Part shown: positions 8,487-16,218 of the stretch, piece by piece | Numbering within the stretch: position 1 is the stretch's first letter | How the letters are laid out: each line of letters opens with the position of its first letter | From: Roseiarcus sp963836695 | Lineage (GTDB): Bacteria; Pseudomonadota; Alphaproteobacteria; Rhizobiales; Beijerinckiaceae | Direction of reading: 5' to 3' | DNA length: 64,000 nucleotides | NCBI GenBank assembly: GCA_963836695.1 | Contig: CAWIKX010000015.1 | Coordinates: forward strand, 1 to 64,000 | Translations under genes and position numbers: made by a program | The notes under the pieces: generated by a model | What the model was told of the DNA's origin: nothing | What the model saw: the letters and a program-made list of their open reading frames with translations, nothing else | Databases searched by the model: none

Positions 8487-9883
8487 TGTCGGTAGCACAC
8501 GATATGTCCGGTTTAGGTAGCGCACGACCTGTCCGGTAGATCCGGCCCTTTTGGGAGGGTTTTGGATGCGCGGGAGGGAAGCCCGAGAGGCTGTGCGCAT
8601 GGCGAGGTTTTTGAGCCTTCTGCACCGTTGGGAATTTGCGGAGCTCAATCAGGAAGAGGCGGCCGAGTTGCTGGGGGTGAGCGAACGGACGTTCCGGCGC
8701 TGGACGCGCCGCTACGAGGATGAGGGCGAAGCCGGGCTCTTGGACCGCAGGCTCGGCAAGGCGTCGGGCAAGCGGGTCCCGGTCGACCGGGCGGAGGAGG
8801 TGGAGCGGCTCTACCGCGAGCGTGACCTGAGGCTTCACGGTCAAGCACTTCCACGAGCATCTGGTGAGGGACCATGGCTTCGGGTGGGGTTACACATGGC
8901 TCAAGCTGCACCTGCAATGGGCGTGCGTTGTTCCCAAGGCGCCGCGCAAGGGGGCGCATCGGAGGAAGCGCGAACGGCGGCCGCTGCCGGGCATGATGCT
9001 GCATCAGGATGGCTCACGGCATGAATGGCTCGAGGGCCAGGGCGCGCTCGATCTGATTGTGACCATGGACGACGCGACGGGGGCGATCTATTCGGCGTTT
9101 CTCATCGAGGAGGAGGGCACGGCCTCGACCTTTCGGGCGCTCAAGGAGGTTTTCTCGGAGCACGGCCTGCCGATGAGCCTCTATACGGACCGGGGCAGCC
9201 ACTATTTTCGCACGACCAAGGCCGGCGAGATCGACCGCTTCTGTCCGACCCAGGTCGGGCGGGCCCTTGAGCAGCTCGGGGTCGAGCACATCGGGGCGTA
9301 TTCGCCTCAAGCCCGTGGTCGCTCCGAGCGGGCGTTCCAGACGCTGCAGGACCGATTGCCCAAGGAGTTGAGGCTCGCCGGGATCAGCGACGGTCGAGAC
9401 GGCCAACGCTTTCATCCGCGAGGTCTGTCTGCCCGCCCACAACACCCGCTTCGCCGTCGATCCGGCCGGCGAGGGCTCGGCTTTCACGCCCATTCCAGGC
9501 GTCGATCTTGATGAGATCCTGTGCGTCGAGGAGGAGCGGCAGGTCGGCCAGGACAATTGCGTCTCCTACCGCACCCTGAAACTGCAGATCCCCGAAAGCC
9601 CGATGCGGCCCCATTTCGTGAAGGCCCGGGTCAAGGTCCACGTCTATCCCGACGGCTCGCACGCTCTCTTCCACGGGCCACGCTGCATCGGCCGCTACGA
9701 CGCAAACGGAGCGATCAAGGACAGCCACGATGAAAAACGCGCCGCTTAAATCCGCTCAGCGGCGCGGGCCGGGGAAATGTGGACAAGGTCCCGCCTCGCC
9801 CACAGTCCCACAGCACAACCGAACCAGAAGAAGCGGACATTTGATGTGCTACCAAAACCGGACAACTACTTTCGCTATCGACA
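8487..9883 (+). mobile_element. ISNCY-type (IS1202-like) insertion sequence with long target duplication
   Basis: A 1397-bp element. The left end begins TGTCGGTAGC and the right end, on the other strand, begins TGTCGATAGC. Each continues for about 50 bases with matching blocks (TGTCCGGTTT, GGTAGC.CA, TGTCCG) spaced alike, giving repeated subterminal transposase-binding motifs rather than a single short inverted repeat. It is flanked by a 16-bp direct repeat (8471-8486 and 9884-9899). Long target duplications are a known trait of the IS1202-related group. It carries one transposase gene with two frameshifts. Confidence 0.82.
8566..9749 (+). pseudogene. ISNCY-family transposase with two frameshifts
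   Basis: The N-terminal helix-turn-helix (LNQEEAAELLGVSERTFRRW, residues about 25-45) leads to a DDE integrase core (MLHQDGSRHEW, VTMDDATGAIYSAF, SLYTDRGSHYF, GRSERAFQTLQDRLPKEL) and a C-terminal domain ending in HDEKRAA. The frame is lost near 8830-8838, where FTVKHFHEHL resumes in another frame. It is lost again at about 9389, where one extra G separates GIS from TVETANAFIREV. The three segments line up as one protein. As sequenced no full-length transposase is made. ATG 8566 is chosen over an upstream TTG. Confidence 0.82.
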
Positions 9884-9899
9884 GCACCTGCATAACTCT
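9884..9899. repeat. Right copy of 16-bp target-site duplication
   Basis: GCACCTGCATAACTCT, identical to 8471-8486. Confidence 0.85.
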
Positions 9900-9984
9900 C
9901 TGTCTGTCCGGATTCAGATTGAGGCTGCGCCAAGCGCGGCGGGGCTTGCCTCTCGCGGCGGCGACGGCCAAGACAAAACCCTTC

Positions 9985-11280
9985 ATGTCCTCCTCCCCTC
10001 CCGACACGAGCCCCGCGGGCGTCGTCGCCGCTGAAGTGGTCCTGCAACATCCGGCCACGCTCCGCGACCTTCTGCGCGTCCGACCTTATGTCTGGTTCTG
10101 GCTCGGCCGGCTGTGCACGACCCTCGCCGTGCAGATCCAGGCGATCGCGCTCGCCTGGCAGGTCTATGCGGTCGCGCGCCACACCGCCTCGGTCAATCAA
10201 GCGGCGCTGGCGGTCGGCATGCTGGGCCTCGCCCAGTTCCTGCCGATGTTCGCGCTCACCCTGTTCGCCGGCCACGCCGCGGACATTTACGACCGTCGCA
10301 AGATCATGATGGCGGGCCTTAGCGTGCAGCTCTTAACGTCAGTTCTGTTCGGGGCGATGGCCTATGGCGGGCTTAACCTTCTCTGGCCGATCTACGGGAT
10401 CGCGGCTTTGTTCGGCTGCGCCCGGGCCTTCTATACGCCCTCGAGCGCGGCTCTCGCGCCGACCCTGGTCGAGCGACGCCTCATTCCGCGCGCGATCGTG
10501 CTCAATTCGGCCGGCAATCAGATGGCGACCATCGTCGGCCCCGCCATCGGCGGGATCCTGGTGGCGTTCTCGCCCGTCGCCGCTTTCGTCGTGTCGGGGG
10601 CGCTGTGCCTCGCCTCGGTCGTCTCGCTCGTGTTGGTCAGGTCGCCGCCGCGTGAGCCTCGTCCGACCGCCTCGCGCTGGGCGCTGATCGCCGAGGGCTT
10701 GAACTATGTGTGGACCACCAAGGTCGTGCTCGGCGCGATCAGCCTTGACCTGTTCGCGGTTCTCTTGGGCGGCGTCACGGCGCTCCTGCCGGTCTATGCC
10801 CGCGACATCCTGCATGTCGGGCCGGAAGGCTTCGGCATCCTGCGCGCCTCCCCTTCGGCAGGCGCGATCGTCAGCGGCTTCGTCTTGGCCGCTCGGCCGC
10901 TTAAGGCCCGTGTGGGCTTAAAGATGTTCGCAGCGGTGGGGATCTACGGGCTCTCGACGCTGGTGTTTGCGCTCTCGCGCTCGATGACCTTAAGCGTCGC
11001 GGCGCTTGCGACGCTGGGGGCGGCCGACATGGTCTCGGTCTTCGTGCGCCAGTCGCTCGTGCAGATCGCGACCCCCGACGCCATGCGCGGCCGCGTCTCC
11101 GCGGTCTCGAGCCTGTTCATTGGCGCGTCCAACGAACTGGGCGAATTCGAATCCGGCGGCATGGCGCGCCTGCTCGGGCCCGTCGGCTCGGCGATTTTCG
11201 GCGGCTGCGGCGCGATCCTCGTGACGCTGCTCTGGGCCGGGCTTTTCCCGGCGCTAAGGAAGGCGGACAGGCTGGAGTAG
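9985..11280 (+). CDS. MFS transporter of the EntS/MFS_3 type
   Basis: A 431-residue inner-membrane protein with about 11-12 hydrophobic segments. The loop 2-3 motif is of the GHAADIYDRRK form, and the overall pattern (AFYTPSSAALAPTLV, NSAGNQMATIVGPAIGG, RVSAVSSLFIGASNELGEFESG) is characteristic of the MFS_3 group that includes the enterobactin exporter EntS. No siderophore gene is nearby, so the substrate is unknown. ATG 9985 is chosen because homology begins soon after; the open frame extends upstream into the insertion sequence only by chance. The gene starts about 85 bases after the ISNCY target duplication. Confidence 0.88.
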   Translation: MSSSPPDTSPAGVVAAEVVLQHPATLRDLLRVRPYVWFWLGRLCTTLAVQIQAIALAWQVYAVARHTASVNQAALAVGMLGLAQFLPMFALTLFAGHAADIYDRRKIMMAGLSVQLLTSVLFGAMAYGGLNLLWPIYGIAALFGCARAFYTPSSAALAPTLVERRLIPRAIVLNSAGNQMATIVGPAIGGILVAFSPVAAFVVSGALCLASVVSLVLVRSPPREPRPTASRWALIAEGLNYVWTTKVVLGAISLDLFAVLLGGVTALLPVYARDILHVGPEGFGILRASPSAGAIVSGFVLAARPLKARVGLKMFAAVGIYGLSTLVFALSRSMTLSVAALATLGAADMVSVFVRQSLVQIATPDAMRGRVSAVSSLFIGASNELGEFESGGMARLLGPVGSAIFGGCGAILVTLLWAGLFPALRKADRLE

Positions 11281-11306
11281 GCGGGTGGCTGTCCATCCTC
11301 CTATGT

Positions 11307-11508
11307 CATTCCCGCGAAAGCGGGAATCCAGCCCGACCGCGCTTCGTAGGTCGGTGTGAAGGAGAAATCTTGCGGTACGCGCCCGTCAGCGACTGGATCC
11401 CCGCTTGCCCGAGGATGACAGGAGAGTGGTGAAGACGGCGCGCTGAGACGTGATCCGCCGATGACAGTCGTCCCCCGCCATGTCATTCCCAGGCAAGCAC
11501 GAATCCAG
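11307..11508. repeat. Cluster of REP-like hairpins (CATTCCCGCGAAAGCGGGAAT family)
   Basis: Within the 245-base gap between the MFS gene and the GIY-YIG gene lie a perfect hairpin at 11308-11327 (ATTCCCGCGAAAGCGGGAAT), a related unit at 11393-11420 (CTGGATCCCCGCTTGCCCGA...) and a degraded one at 11482-11508. Dispersed extragenic elements of this kind are common in Alphaproteobacteria. The first hairpin may also end MFS transcription. Short frames crossing them (e.g. ending WIPAFAGMT) are not genes. Confidence 0.75.
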
Positions 11509-11525
11509 AACGGCGAAAGGCGGCG

Positions 11526-12440
11526 ATGCAAGCCGGCGAACGTTATGCGGTCTACATCATGGCAAGCCGTCGCAACGGGACTCTGTACGTTGGCGTAACG
11601 AATAGCCTTGCGGCGCGCGCCTATCAGCACCGGAATGGCGAAGGCAGCGAGTTCACTCGGAAGTATGGCGTGACCCAGCTGGTCTGGTACGAATTCCACT
11701 CAGACATCAACGAGGCCATCATCCGCGAGAAGCGCCTCAAGAAATGGGAGCGCCGGTGGAAGTTGGAGCTCATCGAGAACTTCAATCCCGAATGGACTGA
11801 CTTGTATGACACGCTGAACGGGCGAGAGTTGGCGATAGGCGGTTGCGTGGATCCCCGCTTGCGCGGGGATGACATGGCCCGATCATCCCTTCATCAGCGC
11901 CGTCGCAGCGGTGCGCTGTCACGACAGCCTTCGTGGCGCCTGTTCACATATAATTCTGCCTCCGCCTGCATCCCGGAGCGAATCCCACCGTACTGCATGT
12001 ATCCACACGCAGCGAAGGCGCCCTCCCATGCAGAAATTCCTTGGTATTCTCGCCCTCAGCACCTTGCTTTCGGCTCCAGCTTCGGCCGCAGTTGTTCTCG
12101 GCGGGCCGGAAACTCTCTCCGCAACACCGTTTACATTTGGTCCGTCGGCGACGAACCAGTTTTCTCTCAGCTACCCGGTGAGCGGGTTCTTCAACGACAC
12201 GTTCGTTTCGACGACGGGCACGGCCGAGGTATCCTCCGTTTTCGGGTCTCCAAGCGTGGACTTCACCGACGGTCGCGGCGGCGATGTGATCTACGGGCCG
12301 GCGGAGTTCGGCCAGTATGCGTCGTTCCCGACCGCGACGGATATCCCTTTCTCCGCGACCGACAGTTTCCTCGGCCTTCGCTACATGGTCGGGGCGGATG
12401 CGTTCTACGGGTTTGCGCAATTCGCCGGGGGCGATCTTGA
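11526..12440 (+). CDS. GIY-YIG nuclease-domain protein with a run-on C terminus
   Basis: Residues 1 to about 100 form a complete GIY-YIG domain of the small UPF0213 'putative endonuclease' type (YAVYIMASRRNGTLYVGVTN, then REKRLKKWERRWKLELIENFNPEW). Such proteins normally stop near residue 95-100. Here the frame continues through a REP-like hairpin (11851-11870, read as VDPRLRGDD) and then across the PEP-CTERM gene in another frame, giving 304 residues. The tail has no recognisable domain and is probably an accident of stop-codon loss. GGCG precedes ATG 11526. The domain call is firm; the length is doubtful. Confidence 0.7.
   Translation: MQAGERYAVYIMASRRNGTLYVGVTNSLAARAYQHRNGEGSEFTRKYGVTQLVWYEFHSDINEAIIREKRLKKWERRWKLELIENFNPEWTDLYDTLNGRELAIGGCVDPRLRGDDMARSSLHQRRRSGALSRQPSWRLFTYNSASACIPERIPPYCMYPHAAKAPSHAEIPWYSRPQHLAFGSSFGRSCSRRAGNSLRNTVYIWSVGDEPVFSQLPGERVLQRHVRFDDGHGRGILRFRVSKRGLHRRSRRRCDLRAGGVRPVCVVPDRDGYPFLRDRQFPRPSLHGRGGCVLRVCAIRRGRS
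11851..11870. repeat. REP-like perfect hairpin inside the GIY-YIG frame
   Basis: ATCCCCGCTTGCGCGGGGAT is an 8-bp perfect stem with a 4-base loop. It belongs to the same family as the elements at 11307-11508. Confidence 0.75.
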
Positions 12441-12594
12441 ACGCTTTGGATTCGAGACGACGGCCAACACCGCCATCGACGCCAGCGCGGCGATTGCGCA
12501 GGTCCCGGAAGCGTCGACCTGGGCGATGATGGCGCTGGGATTTGCCGGAATGGTCCTTGTCGCGGGACGCGGCCGGTCGTTCCGCCTCGCCTGA
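12028..12594 (+). CDS. PEP-CTERM sorting-domain exported protein
   Basis: A 188-residue protein with an N-terminal signal peptide (MQKFLGILALSTLLSAPASA) and a C-terminal PEP-CTERM anchor: VPEASTWAMMALGFAGM, a hydrophobic helix, then Arg-rich GRGRSFR. In known systems this tail is recognised by an exosortase and the protein is sent to the outside, often in exopolysaccharide-forming bacteria. The central part is Gly/Ser/Thr/Phe-rich without a recognised domain. No exosortase gene lies in the window. ATG 12028 is chosen because it starts the signal peptide. Confidence 0.85.
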   Translation: MQKFLGILALSTLLSAPASAAVVLGGPETLSATPFTFGPSATNQFSLSYPVSGFFNDTFVSTTGTAEVSSVFGSPSVDFTDGRGGDVIYGPAEFGQYASFPTATDIPFSATDSFLGLRYMVGADAFYGFAQFAGGDLERFGFETTANTAIDASAAIAQVPEASTWAMMALGFAGMVLVAGRGRSFRLA

Positions 12595-12761
12595 CGCCGT
12601 CCTTCGGGACGCGCCTTCGGCGCTCCTCTGGACGAAGGCGGAAGCTCAGGCGAATTCGGCGATCGCGCCGTCCGACAGTACCGGCAAGCGTGCCTCGCGA
12701 GCGGCTGCTGGGAGAGTAAATACGTGTCGAAGGAATGCGGCTTCGCCAAGCGGTAGCGCGC

Positions 12762-13664
12762 TTATTCGAACGCCTTCGCTCCCTCGTCAACTGCCTCCTC
12801 GGGCGCGACCCATCGGAAGCCCGAGAGCTGGTGGCGCGCCCAGGTGAACTGCCGCTTGGCGTAATGGCGGGTGTCGAGCTTCGAGCGTGAGGCGGCCTCT
12901 TCGAGGGTGAGCTGGCCCTCGAGGTGGCGAATGAGATGCGGAACGCCGTGCGCGCGCATGATCGGCAGCGCTGGATCGAGCCGCCGCTCAGCGAGCGCCG
13001 CGACTTCGCCGAGCGCGCCCCGCGCGAGCATCGAGTCGAACCGCGCGTCGATCCGCTTGCCCAGCTCAGCCCGATCCGGCGCGAGATAGAAGCCCGCCCA
13101 CTCGCCTTCGTTCAGCGCCGGGGCGGCGCGGGCGCCGAGGAACGAGACAAGTGACCGCCCCGTTGCGCCTATGACCTCGAGCGCGCGCAGGATTCGCTGC
13201 CGGTCGCTCGCATTGAGGCGCTTGGCGGTCTGGGGATCGCGCGCTGCGAGTTCCTCGTGAAGCTCCGGCGTGGCGCGGCCTTCCGCTTTTGTGCGCACCT
13301 CGGCCCGGACGGCTTCAGGCACTGGCGGGATGTCCGACAGCCCCTCCGTCAGCGCGCGGAAATAAAGCCCCGTGCCGCCGACGAAAACGACCCGTCCGTC
13401 GCCGATCTCGGCCAGAATCTCGTGCGCCGCCTGGGCCCATCGGCCGGCGGAAAAATTGACCGCGCCGTCGATCAAGCCGAACAGGCGATGCGGCGCGATC
13501 CTCTCCTCCTCCGGCGTCGGCCGCGCGGTCAGGATTCTCAAGTCCCGGTAGACCTGCATCGAATCGGCGTTGACGATCGTCGCGTCGAACCGCGTCGCGA
13601 GCTTGAGCGCCGCGGCCGACTTGCCGCTCGCCGTCGGGCCTGCGATGAGGAGCGCCCGTTTCAC
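12762..13664 (-). CDS. miaA: tRNA dimethylallyltransferase
   Basis: A 300-residue enzyme that adds a dimethylallyl group to A37 of tRNAs reading UNN codons. It has the P-loop GPTASGKS near the N terminus, then NADSMQVYRDLRILTARP, the VGGTGLYFRAL segment, and a C terminus containing RHYAKRQFTWARHQ typical of MiaA. The start is GTG at 13664. It is divergent from serB with 27 bases between starts, so the two promoters overlap. Confidence 0.96.
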   Translation of the reverse strand: MKRALLIAGPTASGKSAAALKLATRFDATIVNADSMQVYRDLRILTARPTPEEERIAPHRLFGLIDGAVNFSAGRWAQAAHEILAEIGDGRVVFVGGTGLYFRALTEGLSDIPPVPEAVRAEVRTKAEGRATPELHEELAARDPQTAKRLNASDRQRILRALEVIGATGRSLVSFLGARAAPALNEGEWAGFYLAPDRAELGKRIDARFDSMLARGALGEVAALAERRLDPALPIMRAHGVPHLIRHLEGQLTLEEAASRSKLDTRHYAKRQFTWARHQLSGFRWVAPEEAVDEGAKAFE

Positions 13665-13691
13665 TTAGGGCCCCCAGCGTCTGGAAGCGTC

Positions 13692-14582
13692 ATGTCCGTC
13701 CTTGTCGCCACGCTCATCGCCGATTCGTCGAAGGCGCCGCTCAGCGAAGCAACAGTCGACCGCGCGGCGCAAGCCCTCAAAGGCATCGAGCGGCGCCGCT
13801 GGCTCGACGACGGCGTCGCCGCCGACCTTATTTTCACGGGGGACCTCACGACCAAGCGCGCCGCGCTCGAGAGCGCGCTCGCGAACGAGCCTATCGACGT
13901 CATCGTCCAGCCGCTTGCCCATCGCCGCAAGCGCCTTCTGGTGGCGGATATGGATTCGACGCTGATCGGTCAGGAATGCGTCGACGAGCTTGCGGATTTC
14001 GCCGGCGTCGGCGGCCGCGTCGCCGCCATCACCGAGCGGGCGATGCGCGGCGAGATTGCGTTCGCCCCGGCGTTGCGCGAGCGCGTGGCCCTGCTTCAAG
14101 GTCTGCCAGAGACCGTGATCCACGATGTGCTGAGAGAGCGGATCACGCTCAACCGCGGCGCGCGCACGCTCGTTCAGACGATGCGGGCGAACGGCGCCTA
14201 TGTCGCCATTGTCTCGGGCGGATTTCGCCAGTTCACCAGCGCGATTCGGGAGCGCCTCGACGCCGACGAGGACCGCGCCAATACGCTCATGATCGAGAAC
14301 GGCCAGCTCACCGGCAAGGTGATGGAGCCGATCCTCGGCCAGGACGCCAAGCTTAGCGCGCTTAAGGAGATCGCCGCCGCGATGGGGCTTTCGCTTGACG
14401 ACACGCTGGCGGTCGGCGACGGCGCCAATGATCTTCCGATGCTGCAGGCCGCCGGCCTCGGAATCGCCTATCGCGCCAAGCCCAAGGTCGCCGCGGGAGC
14501 GCATGCGCGTGTCGAGCACACCGATCTCTCCGCGCTCCTCTATGCGCAAGGATTCGCGCGCAAGGATTTCGTCGAGGGGTGA
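13692..14582 (+). CDS. serB: Phosphoserine phosphatase
   Basis: A 296-residue HAD-superfamily enzyme that makes L-serine from phosphoserine. The nucleophile motif DMDSTLIGQECVDE lies near residue 91, followed by the IVSGGFRQF motif II segment and the GDGANDLPML motif IV. The N-terminal 85 residues are the regulatory-type extension usual in bacterial SerB. GGAAG lies just upstream of ATG 13692. It is divergent from miaA, as in several alphaproteobacteria. Confidence 0.96.
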   Translation: MSVLVATLIADSSKAPLSEATVDRAAQALKGIERRRWLDDGVAADLIFTGDLTTKRAALESALANEPIDVIVQPLAHRRKRLLVADMDSTLIGQECVDELADFAGVGGRVAAITERAMRGEIAFAPALRERVALLQGLPETVIHDVLRERITLNRGARTLVQTMRANGAYVAIVSGGFRQFTSAIRERLDADEDRANTLMIENGQLTGKVMEPILGQDAKLSALKEIAAAMGLSLDDTLAVGDGANDLPMLQAAGLGIAYRAKPKVAAGAHARVEHTDLSALLYAQGFARKDFVEG

Positions 14583-14592
14583 GCGTCTGGCG

Positions 14593-15258
14593 TCATTCCA
14601 AGGAGTGGGCGCGAGGAGCATCGCGCATCAGCATCAGCGCGGCCCGGATCGTCGCCTCGACACAATCGATGTAATGCGCGTTCGTTCCAAAGCGACTGGT
14701 CAAACCCGCGAAGGCTCCGCCGCCGAGGATGAGGGTGCGGGCGCCAGCGGCGACGGCTTGCCCTCCGAGCCGATCCAGCTCTTCCACGGCCGAGGCTTCC
14801 CGACGGCTGACGTCGAGGCCCGTGCCATCCCCCGCAAACACGCCGACGAAACGCGTTCTGGGTTCGGCCAGGCCCACGCGCTCGTTCAGGATGTCCACCC
14901 ACGCTTTGCCCATCGTCAGAATCGCGAATGGCGCCGCCAAAGCGTCTGCTTCGCGAATGGAGGATTCGGCAAGCCCAAGCACAGGCGCTCGTCCGGCGTC
15001 GCGCAGCGCTTCGAGCCCGGGATCACCGAAACAGCCGATGATGACGGCCTCGTGCCGCCTGTCGTCGCGTTCGTACATCTTGACCGTTTCGGACGCGGCG
15101 GCCCCGTAGGCCTCGCGGGAGGCGATGACCGGGACGCCGTGCGTCGCGGTCATGCTCGCGATCGTCACTCCCTCCGGCAGACAGCGAGCCGCGACACCCG
15201 CCATTTGCGCGGTCATGGCGAGGGTCGTGTTGGGGTTTATGAGTAAGATGGTTCGCAT
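14593..15258 (-). CDS. Asp/Glu/hydantoin racemase family protein, probable allantoin racemase
   Basis: A 221-residue cofactor-independent racemase of the HyuE/HpxA type. It starts MRTILLINPNTT, and the two catalytic cysteines appear in IIGCFGDPGLEALR and in AHYIDCVEA. ATG 15258 lies 22 bases inside the end of the upstream PuuE-like allantoinase gene, so the two are probably translationally coupled. Allantoin racemase belongs to this family, so interconversion of allantoin enantiomers ahead of a stereospecific allantoinase is the best guess. Hydantoin or aspartate derivatives remain possible. Confidence 0.82.
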   Translation of the reverse strand: MRTILLINPNTTLAMTAQMAGVAARCLPEGVTIASMTATHGVPVIASREAYGAAASETVKMYERDDRRHEAVIIGCFGDPGLEALRDAGRAPVLGLAESSIREADALAAPFAILTMGKAWVDILNERVGLAEPRTRFVGVFAGDGTGLDVSRREASAVEELDRLGGQAVAAGARTLILGGGAFAGLTSRFGTNAHYIDCVEATIRAALMLMRDAPRAHSLE

Positions 15259-16175
15259 GCCGGCGCTCGGGCTTCGACGTTGGCGAGCCAATGGCGGGCG
15301 ATCGCATCTCTTCGCGCGATCCAGACTCCGCCACGCTGGATGAGATGCTTCAAGATTTTCTCAAGTCCGCCAATTCGCGCCGGGCGGCCGATCATTCGCA
15401 AATGCAGTCCGATCGAAAGCATGCGAGGCTCGCTCGCTCCTTCAAGCCATAGCCGATCGAAGGCGGCAATGACGTAAGACGCGAAATCGTCTCCTGTCAC
15501 GAACCGGTGAGCGCGGAAGAAGTTCATGTCGTTCGTATCGAAGGCATAGGGCAGAACGAGGCGCGACTGACCGGCGACTTCGACGAAAAAAGGCAGATCG
15601 TCGGAATAGGCGTCGCTATCATACAAGAATCCCCCATGCTCCAGGAGAAGCCGTCGCGTATTGAGGGATGGGGCGGAGCGTGTGTGCCATCCGACAGGCG
15701 TCACTCCGGTCGCCTCGCGGATCGCGGCGACGGTCCTTGCGATGGCGCGACGTTCGACCTCCTCGCTCATGCCGACGTGGCGCTCCCAGCGCCAGCCATG
15801 ACAGGAGATCTCGTGCCCCTGGTCGACGGCCTCGCGAGCGAGCCACGGAGAGCGCTCGACCGCGCGCCCGCAGGCGTTGATGGTCGCAAGCGCGCCGCTG
15901 ACGGCCAGCGCGGCCGCGACCCGTCGCCAGCCTGCTCGCGTTCCGTATTCGAAGTGCGAATCCTGGCAGAGGTCCGCATAGCCCGCGATTTCCTCGACCG
16001 CTTCATAGGCGCCCTCGTTGCGCTCATCGCCGTCCGAGATTGAAAGTTCGGCGCCTTCCTCGAGATTGACGACGAAGGACACGGCGACACGCGCCTGGTC
16101 GGGCCATCGGACAGGAGGCGGATGGCCGCCGTAGCCCCTGAAATCCCGCACGGGCATGTTTGTCATGTGGATCAC
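15237..16175 (-). CDS. puuE: Polysaccharide-deacetylase-family allantoinase, PuuE-like
   Basis: A 312-residue NodB-like hydrolase resembling PuuE, the metal-independent allantoinase that opens allantoin to allantoate. Diagnostic segments include RDFRGYGGHPPPVRWP at the N terminus, FVVNLEEGAELS, the EYGTRAGWRR loop, GHEISCHGWRWE, and SIGLHLRMIGRPAR near the C terminus. The start at 16175 is the first of three in-frame ATGs within 20 bases. It overlaps the racemase gene and is divergent from the GntR-fusion regulator, 43 bases away. Specificity is by family resemblance and context. Confidence 0.85.
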   Translation of the reverse strand: MIHMTNMPVRDFRGYGGHPPPVRWPDQARVAVSFVVNLEEGAELSISDGDERNEGAYEAVEEIAGYADLCQDSHFEYGTRAGWRRVAAALAVSGALATINACGRAVERSPWLAREAVDQGHEISCHGWRWERHVGMSEEVERRAIARTVAAIREATGVTPVGWHTRSAPSLNTRRLLLEHGGFLYDSDAYSDDLPFFVEVAGQSRLVLPYAFDTNDMNFFRAHRFVTGDDFASYVIAAFDRLWLEGASEPRMLSIGLHLRMIGRPARIGGLEKILKHLIQRGGVWIARRDAIARHWLANVEARAPACEPSYS

Positions 16176-16190
16176 CTGTCGATAAAGCGG

Positions 16191-16200
16191 TCTATATAGA
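16191..16200. promoter_or_regulatory. Palindrome TCTATATAGA between puuE and the GntR-fusion gene
   Basis: A perfect 10-bp palindrome lies in the 43-base divergent region. It could be an operator for the adjacent regulator or part of an AT-rich -10 element. Confidence 0.35.
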
Positions 16201-16218
16201 TTGTTTCAGGAGAGGTCG

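Noticed and set aside
11301..11699. Leftward frame ending in WIPAFAGMT
   Set aside because: This is the usual translation of REP-like hairpins and overlaps the GIY-YIG domain on the other strand.
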